64,000 nt of DNA, from contig JARFPM010000005.1 in NCBI GenBank assembly GCA_030444405.1, positions 1 through 64,000 of the forward strand, in the 5' to 3' direction. Origin of the DNA: Nitrospira sp. Lineage in GTDB: Bacteria > Nitrospirota > Nitrospiria > Nitrospirales > Nitrospiraceae. Below are positions 1-7,817 of this stretch, piece by piece (position 1 is the stretch's first letter; each line of letters starts with the position of its first letter). A program made the position numbers and the translations under genes. Below the pieces are notes generated by a model that was not told the origin of the DNA, did not search any database, and was given only the letters and a program-made list of their open reading frames with translations.

Positions 1-221
1 AAGGTAAGCAGGAATAGGATAGGCCGAAGGATCACGTTCAAGAAGGTGAGCACCAGCACCGCTGCAATGCCGGCCGTCAGACTGTCGGCCTCCAAGCCGG
101 GAACGATCGCGATCGCCAGGAATACCGCAATTCCCGTGATGAGGATGCGCATGAGAGCATGGCGCACCCCACCGTGGAACGGTGACTCGTGCACGGCCCT
201 CGCAAAACGAATCGTCGGCAT
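1..221 (-). CDS. Phage holin family / YvlD-like membrane protein (partial)
   Basis: Reading the minus strand from an ATG at 221 gives an open frame that runs off the left edge. The visible 73 residues hold a hydrophobic helix (MRILITGIAVFLAIAIVPG) followed by a second one ending in FLNVILRPILFLL. This pattern, a short membrane segment, a 'PG' turn and then 'N..LRPIL', is typical of the YvlD / holin superfamily IV family of small inner-membrane proteins of unknown function. A second ATG at residue 24 could be the true start. The C-terminal part lies outside the window, so family membership is likely but not certain. Confidence 0.6.
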   Translation of the reverse strand, partial: MPTIRFARAVHESPFHGGVRHALMRILITGIAVFLAIAIVPGLEADSLTAGIAAVLVLTFLNVILRPILFLLT

Positions 222-224
222 CGG

Positions 225-575
225 CTACCTAGATGGTGACGCAGTCTTTACAGAGGAATAATGCACCACTGTTGCGGACACCTTCTTGGTCTTGTCGTCC
301 TTCGTCGCCTCAATGATGACACGGTCTCCCACGATTGGTGGATCGTTCGATTTCTGGTTACTTTTGTTCTTGAACTTCACCGGTTTATTGAGCAGGACGG
401 AAACAACCGGTCCTTTGGCTGTTTTGACCTCGATGTGTTTTGCATCGATGGCGGTCACAATGCCAAGCACATGAAGATCCGTGCCGGCGGCCATGATGGT
501 GGTCGATAACAAGAACGCGAGAAGGAGAACAGCGCTGCCTGCTCTCAAGCCGTCATAGTGCTTCGCATACAACAT
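225..575 (-). CDS. Small exported protein, DUF5666-like
   Basis: This 116-residue protein begins with a short basic stretch and a hydrophobic segment (GSAVLLLAFLLSTTIMAAG) that reads as a Sec signal peptide, so a periplasmic or outer-envelope location is inferred. The mature part is a compact beta-rich domain with the pattern 'GIVTAIDAKHIEVKT ... GDRVIIEATK', like the small beta-barrel exported proteins grouped as DUF5666. A longer frame opens at 659, but its extra N-terminus is arginine-rich and would put the signal peptide internally, so the ATG at 575 is preferred. No function can be assigned. Confidence 0.6.
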   Translation of the reverse strand: MLYAKHYDGLRAGSAVLLLAFLLSTTIMAAGTDLHVLGIVTAIDAKHIEVKTAKGPVVSVLLNKPVKFKNKSNQKSNDPPIVGDRVIIEATKDDKTKKVSATVVHYSSVKTASPSR

Positions 576-663
576 CGAGTTGTGACCAGCCCGTCTTCGT
601 CGTCGCGCGGCGCGCCGCGATACAACTGCACTATACAAATTCTTCGGTGTGATTACCACCGCA

Positions 664-1473
664 TCATCGCGCGAGACTGAACCGTCGAAAATCTGAGAGA
701 CGAGCGATCAAGAGGATCAACACAGGCAGGTGCATCAGCAGGCCACTCATCCCCATGACGGGTTCCCCGATCCAGAAGGTCACGCCGAGGTTGAAGGCCA
801 AGACTCCATAGTACAAGCCGACCCCGAGTAAGAGCCGTTGAGTGATCGGCTGAGGTGGCGAAAGGGAAGGCAGTCGTCGCTCCAGCGGGAAATAGATGCC
901 CAGCGAAATCAGTCCGACCACCGCCCAGCCGACATAGTTTGCGAACGGAACACCGAAGTGCCAACCTGGGTCGGGATAGTAATAAATCTTGCCCAGGAAC
1001 CAACGGTCGCCGCGGAGGGCCACCGGATCGATCACCATATCGATACAGGCAAAAAGAAAGGCGGTCAGCGCCAAGACGGTCCAACTCGTGCGGGTCTCTA
1101 CGCCGAATTGCAACAGCTTGACAGGGAAACACTCGATGCTCGGAGAGGAGTCGAATGGCAGCAACAGACCTAGCGCTACACAATAGGAAGCATACAGGAG
1201 AAAGCTGAACGAGATGGAATCCATGAACGGTACGTTCGAAATGTACAGCTCCTGCCCGACCGTCGAGCCGTTGTAGAAATACCAGCCGAAGGGGATGCCG
1301 GTTCGCGTGGAGGAGAATTCACAAGCAAAGGCTGTTGTCCAGCTAATCAGCCAGAAGCGCCAAGTGCGTCGCCAGCCGATCAGTTTGATTGCGGAGAAGA
1401 GAAACGCGGCAAGAAAAAGAAAGACATAGGGGCGAAGGGCGATCGTTTTGAAGAACAGAGAGGCAATATCCAT
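664..1473 (-). CDS. cruF: Carotenoid biosynthesis protein, CruF family (DUF422)
   Basis: A 269-residue polytopic membrane protein with about seven hydrophobic segments. The block 'RTGIPFGWYFY' followed by 'VPFMDSISF', and the later 'IDPVALRGDRW' and 'GVPFANYVGW', are characteristic of the DUF422 carotenoid hydratase family (CruF / bisanhydrobacterioruberin hydratase), which adds water across the terminal double bond of acyclic carotenoids to give 1'-hydroxy ends. It sits next to an HpnA-like reductase and an IspA prenyl synthase on the same strand, consistent with an isoprenoid gene group. The exact substrate cannot be read from sequence. No glycosyltransferase CruG is visible next to it. Confidence 0.75.
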   Translation of the reverse strand: MDIASLFFKTIALRPYVFLFLAAFLFSAIKLIGWRRTWRFWLISWTTAFACEFSSTRTGIPFGWYFYNGSTVGQELYISNVPFMDSISFSFLLYASYCVALGLLLPFDSSPSIECFPVKLLQFGVETRTSWTVLALTAFLFACIDMVIDPVALRGDRWFLGKIYYYPDPGWHFGVPFANYVGWAVVGLISLGIYFPLERRLPSLSPPQPITQRLLLGVGLYYGVLAFNLGVTFWIGEPVMGMSGLLMHLPVLILLIARLSDFRRFSLAR

Positions 1474-1558
1474 TCAATGTTCAATGTTGAATGATGAATG
1501 CTGAATGGCGGTCGCCGAATTTAACATTAAACATGCTTCATTGAACATTGGCACATGG
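1474..1558. repeat. Intergenic palindromic repeat
   Basis: The arm CAATGTTCAATG at 1475-1486 is matched exactly by its reverse complement at 1539-1550. The space between is rich in 'GAATG' direct repeats. It separates cruF from the HpnA-like gene and resembles the element at 2514-2600 in layout though not in arm sequence. It could act as a transcript-stabilising hairpin or a REP-like repeat. Confidence 0.5.
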
Positions 1559-2509
1559 CTATGCATACCCATGAGCCTTGAACCACCGCACGGCTTTCTC
1601 CAGGGCCACTTCGGGGGGATGCTGCGACAGGCCAAGTTCTTGAATCGCCTTGCTGCAGTCGTAGTGCATCTTATACTTAGCCATTTTGACCCCTTCGAGC
1701 GGAATGCGCGGCGGCCGGCCGGTCAGGTTAGCGACCCAGTGATTAAGATAGGCGAGGGGTAACACGACGCCCCGTGGCAATTTGAGAGCGGGAGCCTTGA
1801 GGCCTGTCAACTTGCTGAGAATTTCGAATACTTCGCGGAGCAATAGGTTCGTCCCACCAAGAATATACCGTTCGCCCTGCCGGCCTTTCTCCATGGCGAG
1901 CAGGTGACCGGTAGCCACGTCATCGACGTCGATGATATTCATGCCAGTTTCGATGTAAGCCGGCATCCGACCCTTCATGAAATCGACGATGACTTGGCCG
2001 GTGGGAGTCGGTTTCACGTCGCCTTCACCGACCGGTGCGCTGGGATTCACGATCACGACCGGTAAGCCCTCTTTGGCCAGCTTGAGCACTTCCTGCTCAG
2101 CCAGGTACTTCGAGCGTTTATAGTGGCCGGCCATCTGTTCAAGCGACACAGGTGTCTCCTCAGTCCCGGGTCCTCCGCCCGGCGGCAAGCCGATCGCACC
2201 AATGGTGCTGCAATAGACCGTGCGTTCGATGCCGACCTCTCGCGCCGCCTCCAAGAGATTCCTGGTGCCGGCCACATTGATGTCGTAGAAGATTGAGGGA
2301 GCTTTGGCCCAGAGGGCATAGTGTGCGGCGACGTGATAGAGCTGTCCGCATCCTCTGAGGGCTTGGCGTAGGGATTCTTTATCGCGAAGATCGCCTGGTA
2401 CCTTCTCGAGGTTCAATGACCGGAGATTGGTCGAATCGCTTCCGGGGCGGGCAATCACCCGGACCTCGACGCCTGCTCGCACGAGGGCCCGAGTAACGAG
2501 AGCTTTCAT
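1559..2509 (-). CDS. hpnA: HpnA-like NAD-dependent epimerase/reductase, N-terminal motif missing
   Basis: The 316 residues match the extended short-chain dehydrogenase family that includes the hopanoid-associated sugar epimerase HpnA and dihydroflavonol reductases. Visible blocks are 'GDLRDKESLRQAL', 'VAAHYALWA', 'NVAGTRNLLEAA' and the catalytic YxxxK as 'YKRSK'. The expected start 'MKxLVTGATGFVGxxxxRAL' reads here 'MKALVTRALVRAGVEV': about eleven residues carrying the GxxGxxG dinucleotide-binding loop are absent although the frame continues. This looks like an in-frame deletion, so the product may be unable to bind NAD(P)H. Upstream DNA is palindromic repeat, leaving no room for a longer start. 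Confidence 0.75.
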   Translation of the reverse strand: MKALVTRALVRAGVEVRVIARPGSDSTNLRSLNLEKVPGDLRDKESLRQALRGCGQLYHVAAHYALWAKAPSIFYDINVAGTRNLLEAAREVGIERTVYCSTIGAIGLPPGGGPGTEETPVSLEQMAGHYKRSKYLAEQEVLKLAKEGLPVVIVNPSAPVGEGDVKPTPTGQVIVDFMKGRMPAYIETGMNIIDVDDVATGHLLAMEKGRQGERYILGGTNLLLREVFEILSKLTGLKAPALKLPRGVVLPLAYLNHWVANLTGRPPRIPLEGVKMAKYKMHYDCSKAIQELGLSQHPPEVALEKAVRWFKAHGYA

Positions 2510-2513
2510 AAGA

Positions 2514-2600
2514 AGTGCTGAGTGCTGGGTGCTGAGTCCCGAGTGAAAAGGGAAAAATGGGGGACTTTATTCCGAAACTCAGCACTCATGTCTCAGCACT
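2514..2600. repeat. Intergenic palindromic repeat (AGTGCTGAG type)
   Basis: Two nested perfect inverted repeats occupy the gap between ispA and the HpnA-like gene. AGTGCTGAG (2514-2522) pairs with CTCAGCACT (2592-2600), and GTGCTGAGT (2529-2537) pairs with ACTCAGCAC (2577-2585). The arms themselves are tandem copies of 'GTGCTGAGT'. A long cruciform or transcript hairpin is possible, and it resembles a REP-type element. Confidence 0.6.
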
Positions 2601-2605
2601 CAGGA

Positions 2606-3496
2606 CTAATTTTTTCTGGAGGTAATATACCGCGCGATCTCGCGTAACGGGTCGGCGGAAGGACCGAAGGATGACAAGCGGCTGATGGCGCGGGTCACAC
2701 AGTCATCGCCTAGTTTCTTGGCTCCATCTACGCCGTAGAACGTCGGATAGGTTTTCTTCCCGCGTTCGGCGTCGGTGTTCGGATTTTTGCCAAGCTCTTC
2801 CCTCGTGCCGGTCACATTCAGCACGTCGTCGGCAATCTGAAAGGCAAGGCCGATATCTTCGGCATAGCCGGTTAGGTCATCCAACTGTCGATCGGTCGCT
2901 CCGGCGGCAATCGCCCCCATCCGCACGGCGGCCCGGATCAACATCCCGGTCTTGTGTTTATGAATGGTCTGGAGCGTGGTGAGGTCGATGTCCTTGTTCT
3001 CGGCTTGGATGTCGAAGACCTGCCCTCCCACCATCCCCCTGTTTCCAGAGCCGTACGCGAGTTCTTGAATCAACCGCACCTGACGGACGGGATCGCAGCC
3101 TTTCATTAGATCAGGGCGACTGATCAGGTCGAACGCCATGGTAAACAAGGCATCCCCGGTCAAAATGGCCATCGCTTCGCCATAAACTTTGTGATTCGTC
3201 GGTTTGCCGCGGCGAAAGTCGTCGTTGTCCATCGAGGGCAGATCGTCATGGACGAGCGAGTAGGTGTGGATGAATTCCAACGAACAAGCCATCGGCATCA
3301 GGCCTGGCGGTGCGGGACCAACGGCTTCTGCTGCGGCAATCGCCAAGATGGGCCTGATCCGCTTCCCGCCTGCCAAAAGGCTATAGCGCATGCTCTCATG
3401 CAGGGCAGTCGGCGGAGTTGCACCCGGCGGCGCCACGAGGTCGAGAAACCGATCAACGTCGATTCTTTTCTGCTCGAGATAGTCCTTGATATTCAT
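2606..3496 (-). CDS. ispA: Farnesyl/geranylgeranyl diphosphate synthase
   Basis: A 296-residue all-alpha prenyl transferase that condenses isopentenyl diphosphate with allylic diphosphates in the cytoplasm. The first aspartate-rich motif is DDLPSMDND and the second is DDVLNVTG. 'GGKRIRPIL' and 'GQVFDIQAE' are further family signatures. Length and the spacing of the aspartate motifs fit the short-chain IspA group (C15-C20 products) rather than octaprenyl synthases. It lies just upstream, on the same strand, of the HpnA-like and CruF genes, so it probably feeds hopanoid and carotenoid synthesis. The exact chain length is not determined by what can be seen. Confidence 0.92.
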   Translation of the reverse strand: MNIKDYLEQKRIDVDRFLDLVAPPGATPPTALHESMRYSLLAGGKRIRPILAIAAAEAVGPAPPGLMPMACSLEFIHTYSLVHDDLPSMDNDDFRRGKPTNHKVYGEAMAILTGDALFTMAFDLISRPDLMKGCDPVRQVRLIQELAYGSGNRGMVGGQVFDIQAENKDIDLTTLQTIHKHKTGMLIRAAVRMGAIAAGATDRQLDDLTGYAEDIGLAFQIADDVLNVTGTREELGKNPNTDAERGKKTYPTFYGVDGAKKLGDDCVTRAISRLSSFGPSADPLREIARYITSRKN

Positions 3497-3968
3497 GAAG
3501 AGTCAATCTTATTAGCGGACAGGCGCCGACTTGCGCGGAGAGTAACAAACGATTGGAGACGAGTCAAACGGGGTGGGGTGGGAGAGGGAACTCGTGGTCT
3601 CCTGTGCTCGCGCACCGCGCACGCGGGACTGATTGGAGTTTAAGGTTATGGGAGGTGCTCGGTGCATGCGCGCAGTAGGAGGCCATCGAGCTCCCTCTCT
3701 TGACAGGAAGGAGAAGTAAGGTTGAAGGAAGCATCAGGAAAAAGGAATCAGGCTGGTTGATCGTCATTCATTCCAGGTGAGTCTTGACGGTATCACTGGA
3801 TCGAGGGGGATGCGGCGTGCTTCACCACGTGCCTCCGTAAATGGAAATGGACGCTGTTATAGCTGATGAAAAAGGAAATGAGTGTGATGCATAATTCGGA
3901 CGAATCTCTGGCGTGTTACGCGGATTAGGAAATCGAACACTCGGCTCTTCTACGGATAGGGCTAAACA
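3497..3968. other. Gene-free stretch between ispA and the GIY-YIG gene
   Basis: These 472 bases separate divergently transcribed genes. I find no open frame with family features, no tRNA-like T-arm and no strong inverted repeat. The stretch is purine-rich around 3700-3760. The promoter of ispA presumably lies near its left end, but no convincing -35/-10 pair was found. Confidence 0.5.
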
Positions 3969-4727
3969 TTGTTAGGTGGCTTGAGGTTGAAGGTGAAAAA
4001 GGCGCACATCCTCAGTGAGATCACACGCACGGCCACTGCCAACGGCGGTGTCCCATTGGGAGAGGCGCGCTTCGAAGGGGAGACCGGAATTAACCGTAAG
4101 GACTGGTACGGCATTCATTGGGCAAAGTGGGGCGATGCGGTTCGGGAAGCCGGGCTCACCCCAAACGAACTAAACACCGCTTTCGAGGCTGACTTGCTTC
4201 TCGGCAAATATGCACAATATGCCCGCGACTTGGGGCGGTTACCAACTGCTGGCGAACTTCGTTTGAAACGCCGAAACGATCCCGAATTCCCAAGCTGGAA
4301 CACTTTCTCGCGATTCGGAACCAAAGTGGAGATGGCCCGGAAACTTATTGAGTACTGCCGTTTGCGGCAAGGGTTCGACGATGTAGTCAACCAGTGTGAA
4401 GAGTACCTCCGTACATCTTTGCCCACGGGCAAGGATGACAAGGTGCCGGGCGATGACGCTGTTATGGGCTACGTCTACTTTCTCAAGCACGGAGCTCGTC
4501 GGGAATACAAAATCGGTCGTACAAATAACCGGCTCCGACGGGAGGGCGATATCGGTATCGAGCTTCCAGAGAAGATCGAACCGATTCATGTCATCGAGAC
4601 GGATGATCCTGCAGGGGTTGAAGCCTACTGGCATCGTCGATTTGCGAGCAAGCGAAAAGAGGGTGAATGGTTCTCGCTTACGACTCAGGATGTTCGAGCA
4701 TTCGAAAGGTGGAAGCGAATCTACTGA
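3969..4727 (+). CDS. GIY-YIG nuclease-like protein (Mug113/T5orf172 type) with homing-endonuclease-associated repeats
   Basis: The C-terminal third of this 252-residue protein carries a GIY-YIG fold signature: 'GYVYFLK' at residues 167-173, 'YKIGRT' at 180-185, a conserved glutamate in 'VEAYWHRRF' and the closing 'EGEWFSL'. This matches the T5orf172/Mug113 group of predicted DNA nucleases. The N-terminal 130 residues look like two copies of the helical DNA-binding repeat often attached to homing endonucleases ('NRKDWYGIHWAKWGDAVREAGL' region and 'PSWNTFSRFG' region). The start is TTG at 3969, and GTG at 3993 is an alternative. It stands alone in an eroded accessory patch, so it may have arrived by transfer. 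Confidence 0.7.
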   Translation: MLGGLRLKVKKAHILSEITRTATANGGVPLGEARFEGETGINRKDWYGIHWAKWGDAVREAGLTPNELNTAFEADLLLGKYAQYARDLGRLPTAGELRLKRRNDPEFPSWNTFSRFGTKVEMARKLIEYCRLRQGFDDVVNQCEEYLRTSLPTGKDDKVPGDDAVMGYVYFLKHGARREYKIGRTNNRLRREGDIGIELPEKIEPIHVIETDDPAGVEAYWHRRFASKRKEGEWFSLTTQDVRAFERWKRIY

Positions 4728-5095
4728 GCGAATAGCCGCCGAATCTGCCACCGCGGCAGGTGAACTGGATCTTGTAGGCAATTTGGTCGCATCTTGTTCT
4801 GTGTATGCAAGGTTAGGGGCGCGTCTTACAGCCCAGCACAGTCACTGCGCGCCCCTCTCACCTGGGCCGCACAGCTCTCAGTATGAGTTCGATCGCTCGG
4901 TTCACGCAGTCCTCCTTATCATCTCCACTCGAGAAACATGGGACCTATGTATGGCGAGTTGCTGATCTCCAATGTGCAGAGGCTTGGGAGCTGAAGGTGG
5001 TAGGCCGATTGGTAATGCTCTAGTTTCAAGGAACATCTGAACTCTCTCGGAGTTTCTCCTGCCTACTGGTGAATGGTTTGCCAAGGAATACGCCG
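4728..5095. other. Gene-free stretch with a GC-rich inverted repeat
   Basis: No supported gene. The one clear structure is a perfect 9-bp inverted repeat, AGGGGCGCG at 4814-4822 and CGCGCCCCT at 4847-4855, with a 24-base loop. It lies 87 bases after the nuclease-like gene and could end its transcript, though no T-run follows. Confidence 0.5.
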
Positions 5096-5502
5096 ATGAC
5101 TAGCCATGCAGGTGCTCTTGAAAAGCAGGCGCAAAGGCTTCCCGTGACAGAACGTGAACGATTAGCAGTGCCTTTGCCGGCTTAGATGGAAGATGAGCGA
5201 CTGATGGCTGTGGATGAAGCGTGGGTTGCAGAAGCAGGAAAACGCTTTTCTGCATGGAAGCGAAAAACGGTGAAGGCAGTTTCTGCAGAGAAAGCCTTGC
5301 GTGATATGTATAAAGAACTTCGTCATCGAAGGTTAGTCGATCCGGCTGCGAAGGCCGAAATCCGTCAAGCCTTCGAACAAATTCAGCGACACCCTCGAGT
5401 CTGTGTATCTTTAAAGGTCGGTTTCGGCGCTATCTCCTCCAACGGTTTCCTTATGGCCTGATCTACGCCATGGAAGGGCAAACCACCTTGTTGCGGCTGT
5501 GA
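5096..5502 (+). pseudogene. Decayed addiction module: antitoxin fused to a ParE-type toxin remnant
   Basis: From ATG 5096 the frame reads 'LEKQAQRLPVTERERLA' and then hits TAG at 5183. The same frame resumes directly at 5186 with 'VDEAWVAEAGKRF'. This is the standard layout of the small addiction-module antitoxin family (TIGR02574-like), interrupted by one stop codon. The frame then runs into 'PAAKAEIRQAFEQIQRHPRV', which resembles the middle of a ParE/RelE toxin. After a frame change near 5415 the toxin tail 'RFRRYLLQRFPYGLIYAME' continues to TGA at 5500-5502. So antitoxin and toxin have been joined, with the toxin N-terminus lost and both reading frames broken. Confidence 0.65.
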
Positions 5503-5606
5503 TGTATCCCAAGTGAAAACCGGGCTCTTGGGATTCACGCGGCAAGGCCAAGTAGCGTCTCACCTTCGCTTGTTTTTCCGCCGGTTGCCCCGTTATACTC
5601 CAGCAC

Positions 5607-5897
5607 ATGAGCATTCGAAAAGGCGGTGGAGATTGGGAGCCGATGACGCTCCCAGTTCGACCACGTTTGTGCAGAGTCTGCCAAGAGGACCTCTATCGGG
5701 ACAAGACGATGATCAGGGGAGGTTGGTCTCGTTGCACGGTCTGTGACGAGTTCGTCCATTACAGTTGTCTTGCCAGTGGGAAAGTCTCTTTCTTAAAAGC
5801 ACGACCACGGGTATGCAAAACCTGCCGTTCGGTTCAGGAGGGGACCGTCTCTCCTTCTCCGAAGAAGGAGGGAACTCCTATGGTAGCCATGCCATGA
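5607..5897 (+). CDS. Small zinc-finger protein with PHD/RING-like C4HC3 spacing
   Basis: A 96-residue protein with eight metal-ligand candidates in the order C22-x2-C25-x17-C43-x2-C46-x4-H51-x2-C54-x15-C70-x2-C73. The centre reads 'CTVCDEFVHYSCL', close to the PHD-finger core 'CxxCxxWFHxxC'. Such cross-brace zinc folds are common in eukaryotic chromatin and ubiquitin proteins but sparse in bacteria, where they are grouped as Prok-RING families. The C-terminal 23 residues look disordered. The next gene downstream also encodes CxxC pairs and is on the same strand 97 bases away, so the two may act together. No function is known. Confidence 0.55.
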   Translation: MSIRKGGGDWEPMTLPVRPRLCRVCQEDLYRDKTMIRGGWSRCTVCDEFVHYSCLASGKVSFLKARPRVCKTCRSVQEGTVSPSPKKEGTPMVAMP

Positions 5898-5994
5898 ATT
5901 CCGGTTCTCTTCTGCTCCTGTGCGATTCTCACACGCGGTCGGCTGAACGTTGACGAGGGACTTTCCAACCGCCACACCGTTCATCGAGACGATC

Positions 5995-6366
5995 ATGGCG
6001 CAGATCATCCGAAGTGGGGCATTTCTGCAACAGTGCTGGTCGGTCCATGCCTTGTGTGTGACCGTTAGGCGAATGACGGACGAGCGTGCAGTAGTGCTTT
6101 CTTGCAGTTCATGCAAGTCGGCCCATTATCTGACCGTTGCCACGGTCACTTCGAAAGTATCTTCCGCACAGCAGATGGCTGGAGAAGGCGCTCTACGAGA
6201 CGAGCTGTCTGGCGAAGAATGCCTCAAGGCCTGTGTGTCGACGCATTATGCTTCTCTGACGCTTCGCGAGATGGATGTATTTCAGGATCTAGTGCGGTTG
6301 CGCTGTGCCGACTGTCGACGGCAGTACGAACTGACTGTCTCGGCGTTTGAAACACGCCACAAGTAG
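5995..6366 (+). CDS. Hypothetical protein with two CxxC ribbons
   Basis: From ATG 5995 the product is 123 residues. Two similar segments, 'VVLSCSSCKSAHYLTV' near the middle and 'VRLRCADCRRQYELTV' at the C-terminus, look like an internal duplication. Each offers one CxxC half-site, so together they could bind one zinc ion. A TTG further upstream (5950) extends the frame without adding any recognisable feature. Not recognised as a known family. It follows another cysteine-rich small gene. Confidence 0.5.
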   Translation: MAQIIRSGAFLQQCWSVHALCVTVRRMTDERAVVLSCSSCKSAHYLTVATVTSKVSSAQQMAGEGALRDELSGEECLKACVSTHYASLTLREMDVFQDLVRLRCADCRRQYELTVSAFETRHK

Positions 6367-6412
6367 CCGCGCGCTGCCGGCAGAAGCTGGTCATTCCTTC
6401 TTCTCCTGTGTC

Positions 6413-7036
6413 ATGATGACCCATCCCGTTGTGTTTACGGAAGAAGAGAGTGTGTTGCTGGCCGACGCACAGTTCTTTCGGAAAAAGGCCGCGATCACGA
6501 CAAAAATACGAGCCATGCTTGAGGCGACGCTCGAGGCGTTACAGCATGAGCTGGTAGGTCTGTCGCTTGTCGTCCCTCCCGATTTCGACCCACACATCCA
6601 TCAGCTGGTGAAAGGTGAGTATCTGGAGGACTTCCCGTATCAATACCTTGATTGTCCCAAATACTTCTCCGGCGCGAACAAGTTCACGTTCCGTACGCTG
6701 GTCTGGTGGGGCCATCATGTGGCCTGTGCGTTATTGCTGGAAGGTACGGAGATCGGGCGATACAAGCGCCAGCTTCTCGGTCGATTTCACCAGCTTGCAG
6801 GAAAAGACCTGGAACTTTCTCTCGCACCGTCCTTATGGGAGTGGAAACGGGGGGAGGGCTATACGCTGCCGATCACCCATGACCGCAAGGCTCAGATCGC
6901 TGCCGTGCTGGCTGAACGGTCGTTCCTGAAGGTCGTTCGCTGTGTGCCTTTAGGAGACGCACGAGTGCGGGAGGGACAGTTGGCTCGGATGGCATGTGAA
7001 ACCTTTCGGTCGATGTACCCCCTGGTCACCCTCTAA
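6413..7036 (+). CDS. Conserved hypothetical protein
   Basis: A soluble-looking 207-residue protein starting at the ATG-ATG pair at 6413, with a longer frame open from 6347 that overlaps the previous gene. It contains an N-terminal helix-rich part ('LADAQFFRKKAAITTKIRA'), a central 'YLDCPKYFSG...FRTLVWWGHHV' stretch and a C-terminal region of mixed charge. The dense aromatic and histidine content in the centre suggests a folded domain, but I do not recognise the family. It lacks a signal peptide and membrane segments. Confidence 0.6.
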   Translation: MMTHPVVFTEEESVLLADAQFFRKKAAITTKIRAMLEATLEALQHELVGLSLVVPPDFDPHIHQLVKGEYLEDFPYQYLDCPKYFSGANKFTFRTLVWWGHHVACALLLEGTEIGRYKRQLLGRFHQLAGKDLELSLAPSLWEWKRGEGYTLPITHDRKAQIAAVLAERSFLKVVRCVPLGDARVREGQLARMACETFRSMYPLVTL

Positions 7037-7050
7037 CCTATTAATCCTAA

Positions 7051-7079
7051 TTGTCTCTGACGACAAACTTGGGTAGACT
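7051..7079 (+). promoter_or_regulatory. Candidate sigma70 promoter for the lipoprotein gene
   Basis: TTGTCT (7051-7056) and TAGACT (7074-7079) are separated by 17 bases. The GTG start of the lipoprotein gene follows 39 bases later. The same -10 hexamer TAGACT occurs in the promoter proposed for pilC. Confidence 0.45.
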
Positions 7080-7118
7080 GGGCCGCCACTCTTTTTGAAC
7101 CTTGACAGGGAGGAGCCT

Positions 7119-7775
7119 GTGAAGCAATCGTCATTACGAGTTCTGGGCTGTGCCATCATGATGGCGACCATGCTGGCCGGCTGTAGGGGAACAGGAGAAA
7201 TGCGTTATCTGGATTTGCGCGAGAAGCCACCGATGGTGCAGCTGACCGACATCGATCCAGTCAAGATCGCCGTCGAACCGTTTGACGATCGGCGGGCGGA
7301 CCAGAGCCGTGTGGGAACGCGCACGCATCTCTGGGGAGGGGCCACGCATTTCAATGTGTCGGGTGATCGGCTTGCGGGATTGATCACTCAGAGACTTGCT
7401 GATCGCTTAAGGACTCGCGGGTGGCGAGATCGGGTATGGAATGTGCGTGTAGCTCCGGCTGGATCTGCCGCGGATGCGGATATTGTCATCAGCGGACAGG
7501 TGCAAGATTTCTCCGCGACCGTGAAGAGCCGCCCCTTATCCACCGTGATCGACACCAGCAGCCGGTTTACCATTCATGCCAGGAATCTCGTCGACCGAAG
7601 CACGACCATCCGTACCATTGAAGGGGGCCGGAGTCGAACCGTGTTTTGGTTCAATGAGGATGATGTGCGAGACCAATTGGCGGCGACCTTGAAAGACGGC
7701 CTGGATAGGCTGATCGCCGATACGATGATTGACAACAAGGCATTACGCCCGGCCCGGCGTCCCCTGCAAGAGTGA
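7119..7775 (+). CDS. Lipoprotein, YajG-like
   Basis: GTG 7119 follows a good ribosome site (GGGAGGAG, 7109-7116). The 218-residue product begins with a lipoprotein signal ending in the lipobox 'MLAGC', so acylation of the cysteine and an envelope location are likely. The mature part starts with 'PVKIAVEPFDDRRADQSRVGTR', which resembles the YajG-type outer-membrane lipoproteins, and continues with a mixed alpha/beta domain including 'ADIVISGQVQDFSATV'. That resemblance is moderate. The alternative TTG start at 7095 would place six residues before the signal and lacks a Shine-Dalgarno match. Confidence 0.65.
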   Translation: MKQSSLRVLGCAIMMATMLAGCRGTGEMRYLDLREKPPMVQLTDIDPVKIAVEPFDDRRADQSRVGTRTHLWGGATHFNVSGDRLAGLITQRLADRLRTRGWRDRVWNVRVAPAGSAADADIVISGQVQDFSATVKSRPLSTVIDTSSRFTIHARNLVDRSTTIRTIEGGRSRTVFWFNEDDVRDQLAATLKDGLDRLIADTMIDNKALRPARRPLQE

Positions 7776-7817
7776 ACGTTTGCGATCCAGCGGGGAGAGG
7801 CGTTGATTTCCTGAGGG

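Noticed and set aside
46-261. 71-codon plus-strand frame at the left edge
   Set aside because: It is antisense to the YvlD-like gene, whose translation shows real membrane helices.
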